Source: Sternotherus odoratus (lineage: Eukaryota > Chordata > Testudines > Kinosternidae). Taken from it: DNA of 64,000 nucleotides. The position numbers were made by a program, and so were the translations under genes. The stretch covers positions 347,565-411,564 of the forward strand of contig JAVMKO010000197.1 in NCBI GenBank assembly GCA_032164245.1. The letters are read 5' to 3'. The notes beneath the pieces were generated by a model that did no database searches, was not told where the DNA came from, and was given only the letters and a program-made list of their open reading frames with translations. This document shows positions 1 through 10,150 of this stretch, in pieces (positions within the stretch are counted from its first letter, which is position 1; each line of letters begins with the position of its first letter).

Positions 1-559
1 ACCTCACATCTACTGATGAGCTGGAGGAAAGTCTTTGGGAACAGACCGTGTTTGCACAGAGATGCCTGTTTTGCCTAGGTATGGAGCATGGGGGGCCACT
101 TTGCCAAAATGTCCAGTTTTGGCTGGTGTTGGTTGCAAATCACATGAGTGCAATGAAATGTTATTATCCTTCCTGCCTGAGTGAAGGGCAGCAGAACATC
201 CCTAGTCTGTCCTGGTGGAGGGCCCCAGTGGGTGAGGGATACCATTTATTGGACTGTAGAGAAGGGATTGCAGATATCACCCTCATTTAGTGGTCCCCAA
301 ACTTTTCACATTGTGCCTCTTCTCCATGTCTGCAGCCCCTCTGAAACCACGGTCAAGAACTAGGGGTAGGAATGGGGTGGTGGCTCCCTGGGGAGAGGGG
401 CATGAACAGGAGTAAGGGGGTCAGATTGCGGGCTGGATTGGGGAAGAGTTGGGGACAGAGTGTGGCTGAGTGGTGCTCCTTCCATACCCTTCTTGGGGGC
501 TGAGGTGCCCCCCTGAATATGCCTCTGTGCCCCTCCTAGGAGGCCTGCCCCACATTCTG

Positions 560-635
560 GAGAGTGGGATAGGTCACTGGTTAAAACGTGGGCCTGCTAA
601 GACCAGCAATGTGAATTTGATCCCCAAGGGAGCAA
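560..635 (+). repeat. tRNA-derived SINE head (Cry-type)
   Basis: A tRNA-like stretch has an A box (GGTCACTGGTTAAA, decayed) and a B box-like GAATTTGATCC, with GGCCTGCTAA where the anticodon arm should be. It matches the 5' head of the turtle tRNA-Lys-related Cry SINE as I remember it. Acceptor pairing is absent, so it is not a tRNA gene. The inverted duplicate is at 40835-40908. Confidence 0.5.
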
Positions 636-872
636 TGCTGGACCTGGCAAAGGGAGATGGAGCCTGGCCACTTAGAGCTTCTTGCTCAGAGTTAAAGCAG
701 AGAATTGTTTCCTGGTGCATCTTGTCCCCATGCTCAGGGTCGAACTGATCACCACACTTGGGGTTGGGAAGGAGTTTTCCCCAGGGTTAGATTGGCAGAG
801 ACCCTGGGGATTTTTTCATGTTCCTGTGCATCATGGCGCATGGGTCACTTGCAGGTTTAAAGTAGTGTAAAT

Positions 873-1084
873 CAGTGGTCATCAAACTGGGGTGCACATC
901 AAACTGGGGTGTGCGAGACCCCGGCACCACCTCTGAGACCTCCCGGGAGACTGACAAACTTCTGGGTGGGGTATTTTGGTTCCGGTTTTTGCGCCGGCAT
1001 TTCAGCAAACGTATCTGTCCCAGGGGCTGCCAGACTTTTCCCTCTGTGGATAGGGGCTGTGGGGGGAAAAGTTTACAGACCCTG
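873..1084 (+). mobile_element. hAT-like MITE B, copy 1
   Basis: A 212-bp element begins CAGTGGTCATCAAAC and ends GTTTACAGACCCTG. It is flanked by a perfect 8-bp duplication GTGTAAAT (865-872 and 1085-1092). An 8-bp duplication with CAG..CTG ends is typical of hAT superfamily elements. Equivalent insertions at the same site occur at 25953-26190 and 39578-40594, so it inserted before the block was duplicated. It carries no transposase. Confidence 0.7.
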
Positions 1085-1207
1085 GTGTAAATGGTGGATT
1101 CTCTGCAACTTGACATCTTTAAACCATGATTTGAGGACACCAGTAACTCAAGCAAATATTAGGGGATCTATTCCAGGAATGGGTGGGGTCTTTTGGCCTG
1201 TAAGGTG

Positions 1208-1797
1208 CAGGGCCATTGACAGAAATTTGGGGGCCCCCTACTCTGATAGTTTGGGGGGCCCCCAGCCCAGCCAGACCCCCCCCCAGCCCAGCCGACAGTG
1301 GCTGGCCCCCCCCAGCCCAGCCGGGGACCCCCAGCCCAGCCGACAGCGGGTGGGGCCCCCCCAGCCCAGCCAACAGCGGCTGGGCCCCCCCCAGCCCAGC
1401 TGCCGCCCCCCAGCCCAGCCGACAGTGGCTGGGGGAGGAAGCCCAGCTGGCCTCCCTCCCCCCCAGCCCAACCGGTGCTCCCCCCCCAGCCCAACCAGCG
1501 CTCTCCCCAGCTGACAGCTGGCGGCAGTGGGAGCGAGAGCCCGGGAGCGGCGTGAGCCGCCCTTGCTGTTCTCCCCCTCCCCCAGACTGCGCTGCTGCCG
1601 CCGGCCGGTCTCACTGCTCCTGCCGGGGCCAGGCGTGCTCGTCCGGGGAGAGCCGCGCCGCCTCCCCGCCCCTTCCCCGCTCTCCAGACACGGCGACAAG
1701 GGGGGACGACAATGGGTACAGCTGTGTACCGGGGCCCCCCTAAAGTCGGGGGGCCCGGTACAGCTGTACCCATAGTACCCCCCTGTCGCCGGCCCTG
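1208..1797. mobile_element. hAT-like MITE C carrying a proline-rich-looking GC minisatellite
   Basis: The ends are CAGGGCCATTGACAG and CTGTCGCCGGCCCTG, inverted repeats with a few mismatches. The flanking 8-bp duplication GTAAGGTG is perfect (1200-1207 and 1798-1805). The other two copies of the host block (near 25830 and 39450) have an empty site, confirming insertion. The interior holds an irregular tandem array of CCCAGCCCAGCCGACAG-type units (1258-1510) and, near the right end, an inverted repeat around GGTACAGCTGTACC (about 1712-1772). The array yields several open frames rich in Pro or Gly that I do not regard as genes. Confidence 0.8.
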
Positions 1798-2084
1798 GTA
1801 AGGTGCAGGAGGTTGGATTAGATGATCACGCTGGTCCCTTCTCACCTTAAAGGCTCTGAGTCTAAAAGTGAGAGGGAAATAAAGGAAAAATTTTAAAAAA
1901 TAAACTGAACATTGTAACTAGAGGATAATTCCAACAGCTCACTGTACAGTCCCCCCATTTTTACCTGTGCTGGGCATTGAATGACCTGCTGGGATTCGGA
2001 ACATTCATTCTCACTTATCATTGAGAAACTGATACAACATAAATATAATCGAACCAACCACTGGTCAGGGAAACATCCCCTTAT

Positions 2085-2156
2085 TGCCTTGGCTGGGAAT
2101 TGAACCCAGGTCAACTGCTTGGAAGGCAGCTATGCTCACCAGTATACCACCAATGC
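2085..2156 (-). tRNA. tRNA-Gly(TCC)
   Basis: On the minus strand a 72-nt cloverleaf starts GCATTGGTGGTATA and has anticodon loop CTTCCAA (TCC). The T arm contains GGGTTCAATTCCC. The acceptor stem has one mismatch (A3 opposite G70). No TTTT terminator follows closely, only TTT. It is the inverted paralogue of the better-paired gene at 39106-39177. It is probably a gene, though decay has begun. Confidence 0.85.
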
Positions 2157-2740
2157 ATCTGACAAAAAAAACCCTCTCCTATGTGCCACTTATGCTTGAC
2201 AAATGACTCACTCCTACAGCACTAAAGAGTTGTCTGGAAGCTTGTCAGCTGGGAGCAGAGGCAGATTCCCAGAGACACTAAGAGTTGGGGCCATGGGCTC
2301 TACATCCCAAATTTTACTGATGATTTTAACTCCTGAAGGAAGGAGACAGCTCCTTTGAAAGCACATTTTGTGTGGTTCCTGCTACGTACAGATGTTTTTG
2401 CTGCTGCTCATTCCAATCCCGGGGCTTGGCCCGGATAAGGAACGATTCAGGCTGTCACTCAAGTGAAGATGGGAGATGATTTTTTTGACAGGGACGGCTG
2501 CTTCATCTTAAGGGTGTTTGTTGGTCACCTTCTAATCTAGTGGGTGCTGGGTACATGCAGGCAGCCCCCACTCCTGGGTCTCTCCTGGGGAAATAAAGTT
2601 TCTACACAAAATACAAAAGTTTTTCACCAAAAGTAGGGAAAGAAAATGGCCACGAGGGACCAGGACATAAGGAATAGAACACACCACCAGTCTTAAGGAG
2701 TAAGCCATTATTTTTGTCAAGGTCCGAAAGTATCGCTCAA
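2157..2740. other. Spacer of block Gly-1
   Basis: I see no gene here. The sequence is duplicated at 38520-39100 (inverted) and partly at 22190-22360 and 23320-23640, including the phrase CCTGACAGTCACTTGAGTGA in related forms. It belongs to the tRNA-Gly duplication block. Confidence 0.6.
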
Positions 2741-3145
2741 GGTTCTACCAGTGTGGTCTCCACTGGTGCAAAGGATTTGCACACAGTACTTATAATACAG
2801 TGATGCTAGAGTTGAGTGTTCAAACCTCATCTAGAATGCCAGTCTGGGGGGATTTGATAGGAGCCTTCAACTACACAAGGGTAGGTTGCAAAGAGGATGG
2901 AGCTCAGCTGTTCTCAGTGGTGGTGGATGACACAACAAGAAGCAATGGTCTCAAGTTGCAGTGTGGGAGGTCTAGGTTGGATATTAGGAAACACTATGTC
3001 AAGGGCAATGAAGCACTAGAATGGGTTCCCTAGAGAGGTGGTGGAATCCCCATCCTTGCAGGTTTTTAAGGCTTGAATTCACAAATCCTTGGCTGGGATG
3101 ATTTAATTAAGCCACGTTATCGCTGGTGACACTAGGATTGAAGGA
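2740..3145 (+). repeat. CR1 LINE 3' fragment (ORF2 C-terminus plus UTR)
   Basis: The frame at 2800-3033 reads through TTRSNGLKLQCGRSRLDIRK, the conserved C-terminal segment of CR1 ORF2 in reptiles and birds. It is followed by the usual AGGTGGTGGAATCCCCATCC region and the 'GGCTGGGATGATTTAATTAAG' type sequence. It is heavily 5' truncated and broken by a stop. A matching inverted copy lies at 38240-38520. Confidence 0.8.
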
Positions 3146-4590
3146 TTATATCACATTATAAACAACTGTAAATTAAAATGTCATCTGACCTGGAGCTTTC
3201 TGTTGTCTTCTAGAAATGCCCCTGGGATCCCCACACTCCCCAGCAGGAGTGAAAGGAGAAACCACCACCACTGTCCTGAGCTCCAGGCTGATGCATCGGG
3301 GTAGGGGGGAATTGACTTTTTTGCTGCTGAGCAGGGAGCCAGGGCAGTTCTCCTGGCCTGTGTGGCTGTGGAGAAAGATTCAAAATGTGACCCAAGTGCA
3401 CCCTAAAGGCTCATCAAACAGAAGGCAAATAAACAGATCCCCAAATCTATTAATACAGAATCTCCTGATTTTGAAGCCCAGTTCATGATTTTGGGGGAGC
3501 CTAACTCAGGGTTTTTGAATGTTTGCGGTTGGCTGTTCTGCAGACTGAGAGCTGGGTCCTCCTTCACCCCAGCACCCCCAGACTGTTCTAAAGCATTAAC
3601 TCTTTCTTCTCCATGATGTTGCTGTAATGCAGCTGAGAATTCCCATTCCTAGACGGGCTTCTCCACAGATAGTGAATTCCCCACAGGGCTGAGTCCCCAC
3701 AAGGCTGTTCTGGGGGCTCATAACCTCACATCACCCCTTTGTGACTCCCAGGGACACTGCAGGGACAGCAGCTCCATGTTGGGCCCCCCAAACCACCTGG
3801 GGGGAGGATGAAGTTGAACTCCCATGACAGGGGACTCCTGCTGCCCATGTCAGGGGACTCTTCTCACAGCCCCTCCCCACACACACTGACACACCCATGG
3901 ACTCTCCCCCTCACAGCCCCTCCCCCTCAAACTGACATCCCCAGGGACCCTCCCCCTCCTTCCCTTCACACACAGAGAGGGACTTGTTTGCTGGACCTGC
4001 CATTCCAAACCCAGGGGTGAGATTTCTGAGGATTTACTCCCTGAGCCCCTCCCCTGGGTGCAGAGGGGCTGGGCACAGGCTGCCAGTTTCATCCAGTGAT
4101 TTCACACCCCAGGCTCCCAGAGTCTCCTCTGACCCTATTTACCAGTGACAGTGAGTGTGGGCCATATGGGGTTCCAGGAGGCTAAGCCTCCCCAAACCAG
4201 GCAAGAAACACTGAATGTGATGCACCTCCCTTTGCAGCTCCATGGCACAGAGCTCTTGAGGAGCCTCTGGTGCTCAGACCATGGCCCCACCTGCCCTCTG
4301 TCCCAATATCCTGCCCTGATTCAGCCTCTTCACCCCAGGATCCCACCCACTGGGGCAAGTAGCTCTTCCATCTACTCAACCTCCTGCCAGCCTTGTTCTT
4401 TCAGTCTGTTTTCCCATTGAGGTGTTAGAGTAAACCCTCCTCATCCCTCTATTATCAGACAAACTCCAGTATGAAGTGTTTGCTACAAATGGGTTTCAAA
4501 AACTTTTGTGAAGTGGAAGATCCATTTCTGGGGGACTGTTCCCAAAATACCATATTCTATGTTCAACCAAGGTTTTTTCACAGTCCATAG
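3146..4590. other. Intergenic, no gene recognised
   Basis: I see no tRNA and no coding signal. About 3590-3810 is an inverted paralogue of 21900-22170 (both contain CACATCACCCCTTTGTGACT or its complement). 3850-3985 is a short C-rich degenerate tandem stretch with repeated CACACTGACA-type words. Confidence 0.5.
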
Positions 4591-4595
4591 TTTTT

Positions 4596-4659
4596 CACCC
4601 TTGATGGGACTTGAACCCACAATCAGAAGCCAATGCTTTATCCATTAGGTCACTGGGGC
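4596..4659 (-). pseudogene. tRNA-Arg pseudogene, anticodon arm deleted
   Basis: The minus strand reads GCCCCAGTGACCTAATGGAT at the 5' end and GTGGGTTCAAGTCCCATC in the T arm, matching tRNA-Arg(CCT). About 9 nt of the anticodon arm are missing, giving 64 nt instead of 73. It cannot form an anticodon loop. Its intact inverted paralogue is at 48307-48379. Confidence 0.85.
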
Positions 4660-5060
4660 CCTTAAAACTAAAAGCAGGAGGGATGGCTAGTCCCTCTCAT
4701 AATTGCACATTCCTTCCATCACCCTGAACGTCAAAGACCATTTTTATGCCCCTTACAGAAAAATCTGCATCCCTCATCAGTGAGGCACCTGAGCAAGGTC
4801 CCTGACAGAGCTGAGCACCCCCTTTCTGCCAGCCATCTGCAGAGAGGATCCCATCCTAGAGTCACAGCTCCCTCCGCCAGCCCCTCCACAGCTGTGGCTC
4901 TGAGGGGCAGTGGATGATTAGGGGGTGAATCTGGGGCTGGAACAGGAGTCAGGTCAACTTGTGAGGAGTGACCAGCTGGGGTAGACCCAGGGTGAGGTTA
5001 GGGGCTGCTGGTCGGTTGTTGGGGTCAGAGCTCAAATGGGACAGTTTTAAATGTCCTTCA
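4660..5060. repeat. Inverted paralogue of 47880-48300
   Basis: Shared sequence includes GACCAGCTGGGGTAGACCCA and a CAGCTGTGGCTCTGAGGGGC run, both found complemented near 47950-48100. It is the flank of the Arg tRNA block and holds no gene of its own. Confidence 0.7.
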
Positions 5061-5066
5061 GTGGAA

Positions 5067-5140
5067 GGGACCATGGATTACCTGGCTAAAGCACCTGTCT
5101 TGTAAACAGGAAAGCCTGGGTTCAACTCCCAGTGGTGACT
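5067..5140 (+). tRNA. tRNA-Thr(TGT), diverged
   Basis: A 74-nt cloverleaf has anticodon arm CCTGT-CTTGTAA-ACAGG (TGT) with perfect pairing, and a good T arm CTGGG-TTCAACT-CCCAG. The D arm is GATTACCTGGCTAAAGC, weak at the A box. The acceptor pairs five of seven. This may be a young pseudogene. Confidence 0.65.
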
Positions 5141-5690
5141 TGTTATCAGGCTTTTGTCTGCTCTCCTCTCATTTTCCTGTGTCTTTCTCAGAAACAGAAG
5201 AACCCTCCCTTGACAATCCAAGTTCTCACTGGCGAAGGAAAAGGCTTCTTTGAAGAGGAGCATTAGAAAGAATCATATCCCCAGCCTGGACTTGATGAAC
5301 AGGCTACTGGGACTGGCACTGAGAAGGCGGGAGTCCCAGCGGCACACGTCCTTGTGATTGGCCGGGGATGTCTACGCACAGAGATCCTGACAGCCAATCT
5401 CTGCTGGGCTTGCAGGAAATGGCGAGTTCCTCTCCTGTCACCTTCCTTTTGATGGTCAGTGATGAAGAATGGAGCAGTGAGGAGAAAAGTCCCAGACAGC
5501 AGCACCGTGGCTAAGCTGGCCAAGGCACTTGCCGGGTAGAGTGGAGGTTGGGGGTGTAGCTCCCAGAGGTGCCTTGTCGAATGTGTTACGGGTGCCATGT
5601 ACAATCCATGCCAAGCTAGTGCCTTGTGAGCTCTGGCACTGGCAGGAAGTGGTGCAGGATGCTGGGCAGAGGCCCTGGATACCAGCTGCT
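5141..5690. other. Intergenic, no gene recognised
   Basis: I see no RNA or protein gene. An open frame on the minus strand (5263-5781, 172 codons) has no recognisable domain and crosses a tRNA-Asn pseudogene, so I treat it as chance. Confidence 0.4.
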
Positions 5691-5697
5691 GCTGGGT

Positions 5698-5768
5698 GTC
5701 TCTGTGATATGGTGGGTCAGTGAGTTCAGCTGTTAATTGAAAGGGGGGTTTATGTTCCCCCAGGGCTC
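5698..5768 (+). pseudogene. tRNA-Asn(GTT) pseudogene
   Basis: It begins GTCTCTGTGATATGGTGGGT, keeps the anticodon arm TTCAG-CTGTTAA-TTGAA, then has a wrecked T arm (GGGGGGTTTATGTTCCCCC, B box lost). It is a member of the Asn block also seen at 13052, 16921 and 51937. Confidence 0.75.
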
Positions 5769-5779
5769 CCATCAAAGTC

Positions 5780-6062
5780 ATGATCCTCGTGGGAGCTCTC
5801 AGCTGTCAGCCCATGTGGTCCAGGCTGTGGACATGACTCAGGCTCGGGCAACATGGCCGCACTTCCCTGACGAGCCATGAAACAGGCCAAGTGCTTTGTG
5901 CAGCTGTAACGATGCTGCCTTTGTTGGACACTTCTGAGAGGATCAGTTCAGGACACATTGCGTAGAGCAGGGCAGTTATAACCCAAGGCTGGGTTTCCTT
6001 TACGCTAAAGGCACCGAACCAGCCAAAGAGAGAGGACTTTGGGTTTAACTGCAAGAACCACA
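5780..6062. repeat. Asn-block flank, copy 1 of 3
   Basis: This segment (GGCAGCATGGCCGC-like text, then GGACACATTGCGTAGAGCAG) recurs at 13620-14130 and 52540-52800. Here the site at GTAGAGCAG is uninterrupted, showing the state before the MITE insertion at 13788. Confidence 0.75.
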
Positions 6063-6700
6063 AGCCTGAATCAGCTACCCCAGGGTTTGGGAATAGTGAC
6101 TTGGGTGTGTTAATGGAAGTGTAGACATAATGCTAGGCTATGTCCACTCTGCAGTGAAACACCCAGGGCTGTTCCATGCCAGCTCAGGCTCCCAGGTCTT
6201 GGGCGGTTGAATGAAAAATTTGCAGCATAGACATCTCAGCTCAGACTCAGCACCGGGCTGTGGGACCCCACATGGTTGGGAGGGAGTTTAGCAAGTGGAA
6301 ATGGTAAAACCCCAGTGAAATATTACCCTGGACTCACTGGCAGTTCTCCATGGGTCTGTCTGCTTTGGGGCAGGGACAATAACACATCCTGCTGCATTTG
6401 TTATTTCAAAGGGTGATTTATGATTTTCATTCTCACACACAGTGCACAGAGCAGGACTCAACCCTGGGTGTAGCTAAATGAGCCATCCGCAGATTCTGGC
6501 AGCCACAATGAGCCATTTGGTGGGAGAGCTCAGACCTGCCCCTTTCTGCCCATGTCCCAGAGGGAGGGGTCATCTGTCAGGAGACTGGACCACTGACCTA
6601 CCTGCTCTTAACACCATTTTCAGTGCTTGTGAGTGTAATTTAAACCATGAGAGAAACTGAACCTTGTCTTCTGACAGCAGCCAAAACCAGGTGCCCCAAG
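6063..6700. other. Intergenic with decayed MITE and CR1 scraps
   Basis: Near 6130 the phrase AGGCTATGTCCACTCTGCAG resembles the TGTCTACACT termini common in turtle TIR elements, but no right end is visible. 6655-6705 matches the 3' CR1-like text that also precedes the Thr tRNA at 44478. No gene was seen. Confidence 0.4.
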
Positions 6701-6712
6701 ACCTACACAAAA

Positions 6713-6786
6713 AGGCACCACTGGGAGTTGAACCCAGGATCTCCTGTTTACTAGACAGGTGCTTTAACCAGCTAAGCCATGGTGCC
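6713..6786 (-). tRNA. tRNA-Thr(AGT)
   Basis: On the minus strand a 74-nt cloverleaf has a perfect acceptor stem GGCACCA/TGGTGCC, A box GGCTTAGCTGGTTAAAGC, anticodon arm CCTGT-CTAGTAA-ACAGG (AGT), and B box GGGTTCAACTCCC. A TTTTT terminator follows immediately. It is one of the best-formed genes in the window. A related gene with another anticodon lies in the paralogous block at 44478-44551. Confidence 0.95.
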
Positions 6787-6924
6787 TGCCTCTGTTTAGA
6801 GCAGCATTTCTGCCCACATCTGACTCTTTGCCAGCCCCCGCCAATGAGGGACAAGCTTTGTCTTTGTTGGGCCTGTCCTGTAGTAGGTGGCTTCGGGGTA
6901 CTCTTCTGGCTCTGTCAATCTCTT

Positions 6925-7590
6925 TTTTAGGACAGGCCCAAGAACGACAAAAACAGAACACCATTAGCCATCACCTTCAGCCTCCAACTTAAGCCTCTCC
7001 AACGCATCATCAAAGACCTACAATCTGTCCTGAAAGATGATCCCACACTCTCACAGATCTTGGGAGACAGACCAGTCTTCGCTTGCAGACAGCCCCCCAA
7101 CCAGAAACAAATACTCACCAGCAACTGCACACCAAAAACACTCACCCAGGTACCTATCCTTGTAACAAAGCCCGATGCCAACTCTGTCCTCGTATCCATT
7201 CAACTGACACCATCAGAGGACCTAATCACATTAGCCACACCATCAGAGGCTCAGTCACCTGCACATCCACCCATGTGATATGCCATCATGTGCCAGCAAT
7301 GCCCCCTGCTATGTACATTGGCCAAACAGGCCAGTCTCTATGCAAAACAATAAATGGACACAAATCTGACATCAGGAATCATAACATTTAAAAACCAGTA
7401 GGAGAACACTTCAATCTTCCTGGCCATTCCATTAAAGACTTGATGGTGTCAGTTTTGAAACAGAAAAACTTCCAAAACAGACTCCAACGAGAAACTGAGG
7501 AAATGGAATTAATTTTCAAATTGGACACAATAAACCAAGAGCTAAACAGAACTTGTGAATGGTTCTCTCATTACACTAACTGATTGCATT
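6925..7590 (+). mobile_element. Penelope-like element fragment with GIY-YIG endonuclease domain
   Basis: The frames around 7060-7391 read the linker region (DLQSVLKDDPTLSQI, then RQPPNQKQI), a Cys/His-rich stretch (CNKARCQLCPR), and the GIY-YIG core MYIGQTGQSLCKTINGHKSD. A stop after NHNI separates this from KPVGEHFNLPGH and the remainder. That order is typical of the C-terminal endonuclease of Penelope-like retroelements. The RT domain is absent, so it is a 5'-truncated, dead copy. A second copy lies on the minus strand at 54690-55540. Confidence 0.8.
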
Positions 7591-7724
7591 TCCCTAGTTA
7601 ATTTACCTTCAATAGGTGTTATCTACTGCCAGACACAGAAATCCATTTCAAAAGGTATTTTTTCTCCTGGTGATAATGGCCCATCCATATTAAACAGCCT
7701 CTTTGAATTGGTATGCTAATCTAC

Positions 7725-7905
7725 AACTTTTTTTTTTTTGCTTTCTGTGTGTATAAATGCATCTTACTTCTGTTCCAGTCTATGCATCCAATTTAGTGGG
7801 CTATAGCCCATGAAAGCTTATGCTGAAATAAACTGGTTAGTCTCTAAGGTGCTACAAAGTCTTCCTTGTCTTATTTACAGATACAGACTAACACGGCTGG
7901 TAATC
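7725..7905 (+). repeat. Penelope-type 3' tail repeat
   Basis: The text GAAAGCTTATGCTGAAATAA, GTTAGTCTCTAAGGTGCTAC and CAGACTAACACGGCTG is the recurrent tail found behind these GIY-YIG elements in turtles. It directly follows the coding fragment at 6925-7590 and is probably its 3' end. Confidence 0.65.
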
Positions 7906-7915
7906 TAAAACCTGT

Positions 7916-8055
7916 CATGAATCAGAGAGGTAGCCATGTTAGTCTGGATCTGCAGACGCAACAGAAAGTCCTGTGGCACCTTAAAGACTAACAAATGTTT
8001 TGAAGCATAAGCTTTCATGGGCTAATACCACTTCGTCAGATGCCAAATAAGTCTT
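7916..8055 (-). repeat. Second tail repeat, opposite strand, with hammerhead-like core
   Basis: The minus strand reads GGCATCTGACGAAGTGG, then CATGAAAGCTTATGC, then GTTAGTCTTTAAGGTGCC and CAGACTAACATGGCTACC. It faces the repeat at 7725-7905 tail to tail. The CTGACGA and GAAA words lie on either side of a short stem, as in a hammerhead ribozyme core, though this is only a resemblance. Confidence 0.6.
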
Positions 8056-8405
8056 TGGGGGATATGAAGTCTGTACTTGCGCAGTGGTGCAGATTTTCCA
8101 AAGGAGTAAGATTTGAATCATTCAGGTGCCTTGGTTTAGTTGCAGAGTATTAATAAGGCTGATTCTGCTTAGGAACTGTACTGCTCCTCCAGGAAAAAAG
8201 ACCCTGCTGCAGAAGACACCATGTGATTGGAGTCACAGCACATCTCTTCTGACAGGACTGGACTCTGAGGGATAAGGCTCTGCTGGGGCTTTATTCCTTC
8301 CTTTATCCCTGTGGAAGTGTAAACAGGGAGAGAATTTGTTCCTCATCACTATGTGGAGCAAATAAAGGCAGCTGAGTGATTTCCATGGCTGTAAGTAATA
8401 AAACA
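8056..8405. other. Intergenic, no gene recognised
   Basis: I find no RNA or coding signal. The text is of ordinary composition. Confidence 0.4.
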
Positions 8406-8410
8406 CAAAC

Positions 8411-8482
8411 TAGCAAAGGATGGTTTTGATCTATTGAGTGCTTGGTTACGGGCCCAGCACACTGTCACTGCAGTACTCTGCT
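8411..8482 (-). pseudogene. Initiator tRNA-Met pseudogene (anticodon CGT)
   Basis: The 72-nt minus-strand sequence aligns without gaps to tRNA-iMet (AGCAGAGT ... CTTTGCTA). The anticodon position reads CGT instead of CAT, the anticodon stem is mispaired, and the T arm is altered. It is paralogous to 21652-21723 and 55726-55797. Confidence 0.8.
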
Positions 8483-8599
8483 ATGGGTAAAAGGGTCTCT
8501 ATGATTCATTTACAGGGCTGCTCTCTGTAGTTGGCTGAGCTCACAAGCTGTGCATGGGAGAGTTGTGCCCATGGGATTTAAACACTTTCTAGGTAGGTG

Positions 8600-9660
8600 A
8601 TTGTCCATATCTCACAACTCCAAAGCTGAACTGAAATGTGGTGGCTGCATTCGCCTCCGGGGTCACCTTAGTCTAATGATTCAGCAAAACCAGCCCCAGC
8701 CCCTGCTTATCCCTGGTGAGATCCAGCCAGTGACAGACACCCCGCCTAGACCCCAGCCAGGGAAACTTTGTTTTTCAGAGGGGCAGGCTGGGAGATGTAG
8801 TTCCTGAGAGGCCACAGCTGGGAGAAGATGAGAGATAGCGGGAGGGTCAGCCTGGCCTGGGAGACATCCCTTACCTGGGCTGGAGAGGGTGGAAGTGCCC
8901 CCAGTGCAGGCTGGGAGATGTAGTTCCTGACTCTCCCAGGAGGAGAAGTGACATTAAGCAGGGGGAGGAAAAGCCAGACTGCAAATGCGCCCTGGATGCT
9001 GTAACTCCTGTGGGGCCATTGGAACCTCTCCCGGAGCCAGAGAAGAGTTTTGTGGGAGACCCTGAAACAGGGACACTTCTGGGCTGGGGGAGGGGCACGC
9101 TCTGCTGGCAATAGGGCCTGGGGAGGGCCAAAGAAGGGGAAGAAAACCCCTGATGTGGGAGAACTGGGAGGAAATGGATCTTACACCAGCTACATGAGGG
9201 TCACACCTGTGAAGGAGGAGGAGTGGGGAGTGTCAGGAGTTTCATGCAGTCACCCAGGTGATTTTGATGACATGGTTATGGAGGAGGATGAAGCGCCTGG
9301 GGATAAATTCAGCTGTTCTTCATGGGGGTCAGAGGCAGCAATTGTTACTTTAAAAACTCTTCAGGGAAGTAGCTGTGAGTGGTCACCAAAAGTTTCTTTG
9401 TGTTCACATCTGTCCAGGAATGAGGCCTAAAGCAGAAATGGGGGAGGGGCTGTGAATTGAAATCAGGTGGAGAGAGAAATGTGTCCAAATCCAGTGAGAC
9501 TCGATGTGGGGGAGAAATAACAAGTGATCCCAGCTCCTTCCCCCAGCCTTAGGTGGGGATTAGCTGCCAACAGCTGCAGCTGCTGCTCTGAGGGGAGCGG
9601 TATAAGTGTCTGTCTGTGGGTGCAGCCCACCAGCTGGTTGACCTGGGGCAGAAGGTGAGT
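8600..9660 (-). repeat. Decayed promoter/first-exon block, copy 1
   Basis: This roughly 1-kb block is shared with 19510-20600 (inverted) and 55910-56910. Read on the minus strand it has AACTACATCTCCCAGC twice (8790-8945), a ZNF143-type promoter motif, next to CACTTCT, then CTCCAGCCCAGGTAAGGG near 8870-8890, which looks like a splice donor. A TATAAG-like word is at 9600. The same core lies in the CpG island at 62640-63160. I infer a copied promoter that has lost its CpGs. Confidence 0.5.
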
Positions 9661-10077
9661 GGCTGGGCCGGGATGCACCGGCTGGGAGATGAAATATGAA
9701 CAGGGGTCTAAGGAACCAGCTACCACTGGGGGTTGAGGATGCTGAGGCAGTGGAGTCTCAGCATCACAGTCATCAAAGGTCAAATCTGCTTGGGGGTGAG
9801 CAAGGGGGTCAATGGCCCCAGTGGATTTTCAGTTCGTCCCTTTCATGACTTGCCCACAACAACCTGCCAGCCCCCAGCTCTCTCTCTGCACTAGGGCTGT
9901 GTGCTCTGTGGGAAGGAGCCTCTAGGGATTGCTATTTCCAGCTGCATTAAAGAGTCATAACGGAGAAGGAAATGTTAATGCCTCCGAAAAGTCTGTCTGT
10001 GTGTTGGCTGGGAGGGAGGGTGTCTAGAAACCGCTCTGCTCTAGTCTCTTTTGTCTCTGAAGCAGGGAACAAAAAGC

Positions 10078-10150
10078 TGCCCTCTCTGAGGCTTGAACTC
10101 AGAATCTTCAGATGATGAGACTGACACTCTGCCAACTGTGCTAAGAAGGC
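10078..10150 (-). tRNA. tRNA-Met(CAT), elongator type
   Basis: The 73-nt minus-strand cloverleaf starts GCCTTCTTAGCACAGTTGGC, has anticodon loop CTCATCA (CAT), and T arm CTGAG-TTCAAGC-CTCAG. The acceptor pairs fully, allowing one G-T. A TTTTT terminator follows. The inverted paralogue is at 19034-19106. Confidence 0.92.

Larger units (their letters stand above)
1..1870 (+). repeat. CR1-like LINE 3' region, block Gly-1, with two inserted MITEs
   Basis: The stretch ends in a CR1-type 3' end of the form GGAGGTTGGATTAGATGATC followed by CTTAAAGGCTCTGAG, so the LINE sense is +. The same sequence lies inverted at 39400-41480 and at 23950-27390, making this one of three copies of a duplicated block that also carries a tRNA-Gly gene. 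Two TIR elements interrupt it (873-1084 and 1208-1797), as does a SINE near 560. No open RT frame remains. Assignment to CR1 is from recalled turtle consensus, not a search. Confidence 0.65.

Noticed and set aside
560..635. Functional tRNA gene
   Set aside because: The acceptor stem does not pair and the sequence continues as a SINE/CR1 block duplicated at 40835.
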